NCBI GenBank assembly: GCA_910578935.1
Contig: CAJTSM010000028.1
Coordinates: 1 to 21,725, forward strand
Source: an uncultured Oscillibacter sp.
Lineage (GTDB): Bacteria; Bacillota; Clostridia; Oscillospirales; Oscillospiraceae
Direction: 5' to 3'
DNA: 21,725 bases
Below, piece by piece: positions 1 to 5,636 of the stretch. How positions within the stretch are numbered: the first letter of the stretch is position 1; every line of letters begins with the position of its first letter. Under the pieces are notes generated by a model. The model was not told where the DNA came from. It searched no databases and saw only the letters and a list, made by a program, of their open reading frames with translations. Position numbers and translations under genes: made by a program.

Positions 1-78
1 CCTCCCTCCGGGTGAGAACCGCATAATTTCATTCCTATCCGTACTTGTAAGACGAATTTATACGAAAGGGAATCAATC

Positions 79-474
79 ATGGCTGACAAGACCTCCGGAT
101 TCTGGTCGGAATTCAAGACCTTCATCGCCCGGGGCAACGTGATGGACATGGCGGTAGGCGTCATCATCGGCGGAGCCTTCTCCAACATCACCTCTTCCCT
201 GATCGACGATATCGTCATGCCCATCCTGGGCATCTTCACCAGCTCCGTGTCTTTCGCGGAACTGACGCTGAACATCGGCCCCGCCGTCATCACCTACGGC
301 AACTTCATCCAGGCCGTTCTGAACTTCCTCATCATGGCCCTGGTGGTTTTCTGCCTGGTAAAGGCCATCAACAGCTTCCATAAAAAGAAGGAGGAGGCCC
401 CTCCCCCGCCCCCGGCCCCCTCCGCCCAGGAACAGCTGCTGGCGGAAATCCGGGATCTGCTGAAAAACAGATGA
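79..474 (+). CDS. mscL: Large-conductance mechanosensitive channel MscL
   Basis: MscL forms a homopentameric pore in the cytoplasmic membrane that opens under membrane tension during osmotic downshock. The 131-residue product has the family's usual size. The N-terminal amphipathic segment is followed by TM1 with the signature GNVMDMAVGVIIGGAF (about residues 19-34), and TM2 is at about 73-95. A charged, proline-rich cytoplasmic linker and helix make up the C-terminus. The ATG follows a purine-rich AAAGGGA about 10 bases upstream. The stop codon overlaps the rsmG start (ATGA), so the two genes are probably translationally coupled. No convincing promoter was found in the 78 bases available upstream. 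Confidence 0.97.
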   Translation: MADKTSGFWSEFKTFIARGNVMDMAVGVIIGGAFSNITSSLIDDIVMPILGIFTSSVSFAELTLNIGPAVITYGNFIQAVLNFLIMALVVFCLVKAINSFHKKKEEAPPPPPAPSAQEQLLAEIRDLLKNR

Positions 475-1169
475 TGGAGACCATCCTTCGGGAGGGCCTG
501 ACGGCCCTCTCTCTCCCCACGGAGAGAATCCCGGCCCTGCTCCGCTACTGGGAGCTGCTGGCGGAGAAAAACCAGGTGATGAACCTGACCGCCATCACGG
601 ACCCCGGCGAGGCGGCGAGGCTCCACTTCCTGGACAGCGCCGCCCTGCTGGCTCTGGCGGATTTTCGAGGAACGACCGTTGTAGATGTAGGCACCGGGGC
701 GGGTTTCCCGGGACTTCCCCTGAAAATCCTGGAGCCTTCCATCCGGCTGACCCTGCTGGACGCCCAGCGCAAACGGGTGGACTTCCTCCGGGAGGCCGGC
801 GCGGACCTGAAGCTGGAGGGCGTAGAATACGTTCACGGCCGGGCGGAGGAGTTTGCGGCGAAACATCGGGAGAGTTATGACATCGCCGTGAGCCGGGCAG
901 TGGCGGCTCTGCCGGTGCTGGCGGAGCTGTGCCTCCCCCTGGTGAAGGTGGGGGGACGATTCCTGGCCATGAAATCCGTGGACAGCGATGAAGAGCTCAA
1001 CGCCGCCGGACGGGCGGTACAGATGCTGGGAGGACGGCTTGAGACACCCGTGGATTATGGTATTTACGGCACAAATATTCGCCACCGGCTGGTAATTATG
1101 ACAAAAATTTCAGAAACACCGGAAAAATACCCCCGAACATTTGCAAAAATCAAGAAGAATCCGCTATAA
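471..1169 (+). CDS. rsmG: 16S rRNA (guanine-527-N7)-methyltransferase RsmG (GidB)
   Basis: RsmG uses S-adenosylmethionine to methylate N7 of G527 in the 530 loop of 16S rRNA. Loss of the enzyme is classically linked to low-level streptomycin resistance. The 232-residue product has the SAM-binding motif VDVGTGAGFPGLPLKI at about residues 67-82, followed by the acidic strand ending LLDAQRKRVDFL. The downstream VSRAVAAL segment is also typical. The ATG at 471 lies inside the mscL stop codon, and a second ATG follows at once at 474. No good Shine-Dalgarno is visible, which fits coupling to mscL. The end of the gene contains a promoter-like sequence serving the next gene. Confidence 0.96.
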   Translation: MMETILREGLTALSLPTERIPALLRYWELLAEKNQVMNLTAITDPGEAARLHFLDSAALLALADFRGTTVVDVGTGAGFPGLPLKILEPSIRLTLLDAQRKRVDFLREAGADLKLEGVEYVHGRAEEFAAKHRESYDIAVSRAVAALPVLAELCLPLVKVGGRFLAMKSVDSDEELNAAGRAVQMLGGRLETPVDYGIYGTNIRHRLVIMTKISETPEKYPRTFAKIKKNPL

Positions 1170-1170
1170 T
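1141..1170 (+). promoter_or_regulatory. Sigma-A type promoter for the minD-like gene
   Basis: TTGCAA at 1141-1146 and a perfect TATAAT at 1165-1170 are separated by 18 bases. The element lies in the last codons of rsmG, and transcription would start near 1177, about 50 bases before the minD-like start. It suggests that minD and the mgsA-like gene form a separate transcription unit. Confidence 0.7.
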
Positions 1171-1229
1171 AAGAATGTACCCTCAATTCAATTTTTTCCC
1201 AGCCGCATGATCGAAAGGAGGCGTGTTTC

Positions 1230-1976
1230 ATGGCGGGCCAATGCATCGCCGTGGTTTCCGGCAAAGGGGGCACAGGCAAAACCTCCTTCACTGCCGGAGT
1301 GGGGTCCGCCCTGGCCCAATCCGGCCAGCGGGTGCTGTGCGTGGACTGCGACGTGGCCCTTCGAAACCTGGACCTGGCCCTGGGCCTGACGGACCGGGCG
1401 ATCATGGACTTTACCGACGTTGCCCAGGAACGCTGCTCCCTGGATATGGCCGCAGTGGAACACCCGGATCTTTCGGGCCTTTTCCTGCTGACGGCCCCCA
1501 CCCGAAGCCGGGGCCGCCCGGTAACGGAAGAACAGATGTCCGCCATGCTAGACGCCGCCAGGGAACGCTTCGACTACTGCTTTTTAGACGCGCCGGCGGG
1601 TCTGGACAGCGGGTTTCAACTGGCAACCTGCGGCGCCGACCGGGTGGTAGTGGTGGCTACGGCGGACGCCTCCTCTCTGCGGGACGCCCAGCACACAGTG
1701 ATGGAACTCCACCGCTTTCCCACCGGGCGGCTTCACCTGGCGGTAAACCGGGTGCGGAAAAAAATGCTCCGCAGTATGCACGCCACGATTGACGACGCCA
1801 TTGACCGGGCCGGCCTGCCCCTCATCGGCGTCATTCCGGAGGACGACAAGCTGTCCCTCTCTCTGAATAAAGGAGTCCCTCTGCTGCTGGACAGCAGTCA
1901 GGGCGCGGCCTCAGCTTATCGGAACATTGCCAAACGCATACAGGGACAGCGGGTTCCGCTGCTGCGGATTCGCTGA
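1230..1976 (+). CDS. minD: MinD/ParA-family ATPase (septum-site determining protein MinD-like)
   Basis: MinD-family ATPases dimerise on the membrane when bound to ATP and, with MinC, keep division septa from forming at wrong sites. The 248-residue product has the deviant Walker A motif SGKGGTGKTS (about residues 10-19). It also has the DCDVALRNLDLALGL strand/switch region (about 38-52) and a MinD-like FLDAPAGLDSGF Walker B region (about 115-126). A strong SD (AAAGGAGG) lies 8 bases before the ATG. The C-terminus (RIQGQRVPLLRIR) is basic, but it is not an obvious match to the usual amphipathic membrane-targeting helix. No minC or minE is present in the window. A related ParA/MinD subfamily role is therefore possible. 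Confidence 0.85.
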   Translation: MAGQCIAVVSGKGGTGKTSFTAGVGSALAQSGQRVLCVDCDVALRNLDLALGLTDRAIMDFTDVAQERCSLDMAAVEHPDLSGLFLLTAPTRSRGRPVTEEQMSAMLDAARERFDYCFLDAPAGLDSGFQLATCGADRVVVVATADASSLRDAQHTVMELHRFPTGRLHLAVNRVRKKMLRSMHATIDDAIDRAGLPLIGVIPEDDKLSLSLNKGVPLLLDSSQGAASAYRNIAKRIQGQRVPLLRIR

Positions 1977-2030
1977 TATCGGATTTTCCTGCCGGCGGCG
2001 GCCGGTTATGAATATAGAAAGGAGTACAAC

Positions 2031-2447
2031 ATGAACATCGCCTTAATGGCTCACGATAACAAGAAGGAACTGATGGTCCAATTCTGTACTGCTTACGCCG
2101 GTATTTTGGCCCGGCATCAGCTTTACGCGACCAATACCACCGGCCATATGGTGGCAGACGCCACCGGTTTGGATGTTCACTGCTTCCTGACCTACGCCCA
2201 TGGCGGCAGCCAGCAGATCGGCGCCCGCATTTCTTACAACGAGTTTGACCTGGTGCTGTTCTTTAACGACCCCGCCAATGAAGAGCGGGCTGACGACATC
2301 TCTTACATCTCCCGTCTCTGTGACCAGAACCGGGTCCCCTTTGCCAGCAACATTGCCACGGCGGAAATGCTGGTTCTGGGCCTTGCCCGAGGTGATCTGG
2401 ATTGGCGCCTGATCGTCAATCCCTCCACCTCCCGCCCCCTGGCCTGA
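2031..2447 (+). CDS. mgsA: Methylglyoxal-synthase-like protein with altered active site
   Basis: Methylglyoxal synthase converts dihydroxyacetone phosphate to methylglyoxal and phosphate. This 138-residue protein matches the family along its whole length: N-terminal IALMAHDNKKELM, the LYATNTTG phosphate-loop region and the C-terminal SNIATAEMLV. Compared from memory with E. coli MgsA, several key positions differ. The catalytic Asp71 in GGDQQ is Ser60 here (GGSQQ). The phosphate-site SGP is TYA, the Gly in ATGTTG is Asn35, and the loop carrying His98 is one residue shorter and has no His. His8-Asp9, Asp80 and Asp89 remain. It may be inactive, or act on or sense another ligand. A good SD (AGAAAGGAG) precedes the start. 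It lies 54 bases after minD and is probably cotranscribed. Confidence 0.82.
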   Translation: MNIALMAHDNKKELMVQFCTAYAGILARHQLYATNTTGHMVADATGLDVHCFLTYAHGGSQQIGARISYNEFDLVLFFNDPANEERADDISYISRLCDQNRVPFASNIATAEMLVLGLARGDLDWRLIVNPSTSRPLA

Positions 2448-2516
2448 CACGTTTTCCCAAAAGATTGCACAGATGCTTGATTCTGCAAAGCGGCATTCCG
2501 GCGGAGTACCTCTCCC

Positions 2517-2600
2517 AAGAGAAACCTTATCCAAAAAAACTTTCCCGCGCCCCGGCCGCCTGGCGGCAGGCCGGAGCCGGGACGGCCTGCGGTTTCTCTT
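2517..2600. repeat. 10-bp inverted repeat in the mgsA-hisS intergenic region
   Basis: AAGAGAAACC (2517-2526) is repeated perfectly inverted as GGTTTCTCTT (2591-2600). Between the arms lies a second perfect pair, GCAGGCC/GGCCTGC (about 2566-2590). This could be a degraded transcription terminator for minD-mgsA or part of an old repeat. No strong T-tract follows. Apart from this, 2448-2636 shows nothing I can assign. Confidence 0.4.
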
Positions 2601-2636
2601 CCGGTCCCTTCGGACGCCTCTGCACAATGCACCCCG

Positions 2637-2794
2637 GAGGGTATCTTCAAATTCTCAAAACGCTGTTTTGGGGCGTCCATCGCCGCCATAGCCGCGTGGA
2701 GTTGTCTTGAAATCCATCGGGATTTCTGCGCCAAGCCGCCTTGTCCGGCAGCGTGATCCCCTATCCAGCATTCCGAGAATTTGAAGGTATCCTC
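2637..2794 (+). repeat. Inverted-repeat (MITE-like) element, copy A
   Basis: This 158-bp element has imperfect terminal inverted repeats of 29 bp (2637-2665 and 2766-2794), with 24 of 29 positions identical. They share the run CTTCAAATTCTC. Inside is a 47-bp core at 2704-2750, containing the hairpin AAATCC-atcg-GGATTT, that matches copy B's core (9498-9544) at 38 of 47 positions. There is no coding capacity. The element ends about 70 bases before the hisS promoter and is not part of the leader RNA. Confidence 0.75.
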
Positions 2795-2862
2795 AGAGCC
2801 CGTTTTAAACATTGGCGGAACGCACAATTGCTGGGTATTTTTTCCAGAGCCGAAGAGGCGGC

Positions 2863-2891
2863 TTGACATTTGCGGAAAAAACGCATATAAT
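2863..2891 (+). promoter_or_regulatory. Consensus sigma-A promoter of the hisS-aspS operon
   Basis: TTGACA (2863-2868) and TATAAT (2886-2891) are both perfect and are spaced by exactly 17 bases. Transcription would begin near 2898, just before stem I of the T-box leader. Such a strong promoter fits an operon whose output is set by termination control downstream. Confidence 0.9.
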
Positions 2892-2897
2892 CACAAC

Positions 2898-3139
2898 GAT
2901 TTCACCGCAACGACGCCGCAGCAGTACTCCCTGCGCCGGCCCTCAGAGAAGGACCCCTTGGCTGAAAGGGTCCCGGCCCGGCCCGGAGGAAGGACAGCGG
3001 CGGAGCGGGGGCGGAAACGTCCACGGCTCCCTCCCCGTACCAGGAGGCTTAAAGGAGGCGCAAGCCTTGAATTTGGGTGGCACCACGAAGCGATGAGCGC
3101 TATCGTCCCAAAACAGTTTGGGAGGACAGCGCTCTTTTT
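2898..3139 (+). promoter_or_regulatory. T-box riboswitch (apparent Asp specifier) of the hisS-aspS operon
   Basis: T-box leaders bind a specific uncharged tRNA and switch from terminator to antiterminator. Stem I is visible at about 2905-3008. CGCCGC (2914-2919) pairs with GCGGCG (2997-3002), and a lower helix CCGC/GCGG is offset by a GA-containing kink-turn-like loop. The specifier loop has AGTA on its 5' side (2923-2926) and GGAAGGACA on its 3' side, which places GAC (Asp) at 2993-2995. The T-box sequence GGGTGGCACCACG is at 3075-3087, with bulge TGGCACC at 3078-3084. The antiterminator forms as GGG-bulge-ACGA pairing with TCGT-CCC (3103-3109). GGA or ACA readings of the specifier are less likely, since neither matches an operon gene. 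Confidence 0.88.
3095..3139 (+). terminator. T-box controlled intrinsic terminator
   Basis: A 15-bp stem starting GAGCGCT at 3095 pairs with the arm ending AGCGCTC at 3134, with two mismatches, and is followed by TTTTT (3135-3139). Its 5' arm contains the TCGTCCC needed by the antiterminator, so the two folds exclude each other. Confidence 0.88.
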
Positions 3140-3382
3140 CGGCGGCTCACCTCTTGAATACCAACGGTTTACCGTCAGCACAGTTGAAGAAAATCCTTTC
3201 GATTTTTTCCGGCGCGGCGCTTCAAAACAGCGCCGCAAGTCGTATAAGCGGTTTTTGTACTTGACTTCACAGGAAACGCCTGAGCGTTTTGTGCCCCGGC
3301 AAACCGAAGGTTCACCGGTTGAAAGGAAGCATTCATTTCTTTTCAGCTATGTTGACTATGGACTGAGAAAAGGAGCAGCGTT
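3140..3382 (+). other. Extra 243-nt structured 5'-UTR between T-box terminator and hisS
   Basis: The T-box terminator is usually close to the first gene, but here 243 bases intervene with no credible ORF. Visible hairpins are ACGGT-tt-ACCGT (about 3163-3174) and a perfect 8-bp stem GCGGCGCT/AGCGCCGC (3214-3236). A third is CACA-AAACGC/GCGTTT-TGTG at about 3269-3293. No second consensus promoter was found. A good SD, AAAAGGAG, sits about 8 bases before the hisS ATG. Confidence 0.5.
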
Positions 3383-4738
3383 ATGGCAATTAAAACTCCC
3401 CGTACCCTCTCCGGCTTTATGGAGCTCCTCCCCGCCCCGCAGCGGCAGATGGAGCGGATCATGGAGATTCTCCGGGAAACTTACAGCCTTTATGGCTTTA
3501 CCCCTCTGGACACCCCGGTCATTGAGTCCAGCGAAGTGCTGCTGGCCAAGGGCGGCGGCGAGACGGAAAAGCAGATTTACCGTTTTCAAAAAGGCGACGC
3601 GGACCTCTCCCTCCGCTTTGACCTGACGGTTCCCCTGGCGAAATACGTGGCCCTGCACTATAACGACCTGACCTTCCCCTTCCGCCGCTTTCAGATCGGC
3701 AAGGTCTACCGGGGAGAGCGGGCCCAGCGGGGCCGCTTCCGGGAGTTTTATCAGGCGGACATCGATGTCATCGGGGACGGAAAACTGTCCATTCTCAACG
3801 AGGCGGAGATTCCCGCCATCATCTACCGGACTTTTTCCGCCCTGGGACTGAAGCGCTTCCGCATCCGGGTGAACAACCGGAAAATTTTAAACGGTTTTTA
3901 CGCTTCCCTGGGCCTCACGGAAAAGGCCGGAGACGTGATGCGCACGGTGGACAAGCTGGAAAAAATTGGCCCGGAGAAAGTCCGGGACATCCTGACGGAA
4001 GACTTTGCCGTCAGCCCGGAACACGCCCGAGAAATTTTGTTCTTCATCTCCATCACCGGGGAAAACCGGGAGGTGCTTGCCCGGCTGGAGCAGTACCGGG
4101 GCCGCAGCCCCCTCTTCGACCAAGGGCTGGAGGAGCTGAACACCGTGGTAAACTATCTGGGCGGCTTCGGTGTTCCGGCAGAGAATTTTGCCGTGGACCT
4201 GACCATCGCCCGGGGCCTGGATTATTACACCGGCACGGTGTACGAGACAGTCCTCCTGGACCACCCGGAGATCGGCTCCATCTGTTCCGGCGGGCGGTAT
4301 GATAACTTAGCGGAATATTATACCGAAAAACAACTTCCTGGAGTGGGCATTTCCATCGGATTGACCCGGCTGTTCTATGTTCTGGGAGAACAGGGCATGC
4401 TGAATCCGGAGCTGAACACAGCACCGGCGGACGTGCTGATTCTTCCCATGACGGAGGACCTGTCCGCCGCGATCGCCTTTGCCACGGAACTCCGGGACAA
4501 CGGCGTCCGGGCCCAGCTCCACTGCGAGGAGAAAAAGTTCAAGCAGAAGATCTCCTATGCCGATAAGCTGGGGATTCCCTACGTCATCTTCCTGGGCGAG
4601 GATGAGATTTCCGCCGGGGTGGTGGCGTGCAAGGATATGCTCACGGGCGAGCAGACCAAGCTGGATGCCAAGGCGACCATTTACCGGATTAAAGCCGGGC
4701 TGGACGCCCGAAATCAGGGGAGCGTTATTCGGGAGTGA
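3383..4738 (+). CDS. hisS: Histidyl-tRNA synthetase (HisRS)
   Basis: HisRS is a class II synthetase that charges tRNA-His with histidine in an ATP-dependent reaction. Motif 1 is around TPLDTPVIES (residues 40-49). Motif 2 is FRRFQIGKVYRGERAQRGRFREFYQ (100-124), within which RGERAQRGRFREF is the ATP/histidine loop. The HisRS signatures are IARGLDYYTG (275-284, His A) and SGGRYD (302-307, His B), and motif 3 is GVGISIGLTRL (320-330). The anticodon-binding domain begins at about 345. At 451 residues it is slightly longer than the common ~420 because of a C-terminal extension. It is the first gene behind the T-box leader, whose specifier reads Asp rather than His, so HisRS appears to be co-regulated with aspS. 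Confidence 0.97.
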   Translation: MAIKTPRTLSGFMELLPAPQRQMERIMEILRETYSLYGFTPLDTPVIESSEVLLAKGGGETEKQIYRFQKGDADLSLRFDLTVPLAKYVALHYNDLTFPFRRFQIGKVYRGERAQRGRFREFYQADIDVIGDGKLSILNEAEIPAIIYRTFSALGLKRFRIRVNNRKILNGFYASLGLTEKAGDVMRTVDKLEKIGPEKVRDILTEDFAVSPEHAREILFFISITGENREVLARLEQYRGRSPLFDQGLEELNTVVNYLGGFGVPAENFAVDLTIARGLDYYTGTVYETVLLDHPEIGSICSGGRYDNLAEYYTEKQLPGVGISIGLTRLFYVLGEQGMLNPELNTAPADVLILPMTEDLSAAIAFATELRDNGVRAQLHCEEKKFKQKISYADKLGIPYVIFLGEDEISAGVVACKDMLTGEQTKLDAKATIYRIKAGLDARNQGSVIRE

Positions 4739-4742
4739 TTCC

Positions 4743-5264
4743 ATGAAAGCCTTCTGGCAAACCCACAAAAAGGCCCTCCGCCGGGGCCTGTTGATCCTGC
4801 TGGCCCTCTGGGCCCTCTGGTACGCCCGGCCCCTGGACGTCTACGACCTGATGGGCGGCGAGACGCCGGACTACCTGATGATTTCCATCTACCCCCAGTC
4901 CAATTTCCCCGCCGTGCTCCACGACGATCTGACCCCCACCGCCGGGACCCCGAAGATGGACGCGGTGCTGGAGCGGATGGAGAACATCCGGTTTCACCGG
5001 AACCCTCTGGAGGTGGTCCTGCAATTTCTCCCTCAGGGGACCCGGACCACGGAGGTGGACCCGGAGGACTACCGTGTTCACTTCTATTACTATGATGAAC
5101 AGGGCCAGCTTCTCGGGGGCTTCTCCTTTGACCTCACCTACTGGTACCGGTGGAACTTTCAGCAGCGGGACCTGCCCCTCTACGTCGTCCACGGCCAGGA
5201 GAAGGGCCGGGAGCTGGGGGCGTTCTTGTGGGAGATGATCCAGACGAAATATGGCCTGACCTAG
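4743..5264 (+). CDS. Hypothetical membrane-anchored protein between hisS and aspS
   Basis: I do not recognise this 173-residue protein. The N-terminus (MKAFWQTHKKALRRG) is basic and is followed by one hydrophobic helix (LLILLALWALWYA, about residues 16-28). This suggests a membrane anchor with the remainder outside the cytoplasm. The remainder is aromatic-rich and looks like a small beta-rich soluble domain (VHFYYYDEQGQLLGGFSFDLTYWYRW, about 116-141). It starts four bases after the hisS stop codon, so it is probably translated from the same message. The frame is open further upstream inside hisS. The ATG at 4743 is preferred because it places the charged residues and helix correctly and avoids a long overlap. 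No Cys lipobox is seen. Confidence 0.75.
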   Translation: MKAFWQTHKKALRRGLLILLALWALWYARPLDVYDLMGGETPDYLMISIYPQSNFPAVLHDDLTPTAGTPKMDAVLERMENIRFHRNPLEVVLQFLPQGTRTTEVDPEDYRVHFYYYDEQGQLLGGFSFDLTYWYRWNFQQRDLPLYVVHGQEKGRELGAFLWEMIQTKYGLT

Positions 5265-5298
5265 GGATCAGGCCCAACAGGGAGGTCCCTTCTCCCCA

Positions 5299-5581
5299 AG
5301 CACCAGGTTAGCGGCAGCGAGGAGGGCCGAACAGTCCTTGCATCGCCCACCAAAACCCCCGCCCGCACCACGCCGCGGGCAAAAGACTTGCGTAAAAAAC
5401 GGAAGCACCTCTTGCGCGTCCTCCGCCCCCCGTCCTCCCGCAGGGGCGATACTTTCTTTTCTCTTTTGGACCGTGCACGGCCCGTTTTCTCTTTTCCTTC
5501 TGGAAGGAAAAGAGAAAATGGGGGGTGCAATGAACCAGCCATCGCTGGTCACCAGTCCTCCCCGCCCACAAGGGCGAGTAC
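5299..5581 (+). repeat. Dispersed intergenic repeat R1 (~283 bp)
   Basis: R1 fills most of the gap between the 173-aa gene and aspS. It begins AGCACCAGGTTAGCGGCAGC and ends GGGCGAGTA, as does R3 (8951-9284). Its reverse complement matches R2 (8058-8335). Internal landmarks are the palindrome CCGTGCACGG and a nearly perfect long hairpin with 16-bp arms (TTTTCTCTTTTCCTTC and its complement, about 5483-5518). A further hairpin, ACCAGC-catc-GCTGGT, is near 5535-5550. The long antisense and sense ORFs through it are chance. The rest of the gap (5582-5636) is AT-rich, with a possible -10 (TATAGAAT, 5594-5601) but no clear -35. Confidence 0.85.
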
Positions 5582-5636
5582 AGACTGTATCTATATAGAA
5601 TAATACAACACATTGTAATAGAAAAGAGGAACCACC

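Noticed and set aside
2781..3626. 281-aa open frame over the hisS promoter and T-box
   Set aside because: The region is explained by a promoter, stem I, T-box and terminator. The frame runs into hisS out of register.
5338..5603. Short ORFs inside R1, R2 and R3 (for example peptides with an RKRENG-like stretch)
   Set aside because: The same hairpin sequence gives similar peptides in several frames and strands, which is what a repeated palindrome does. There is no SD, and the frames are not kept between copies.
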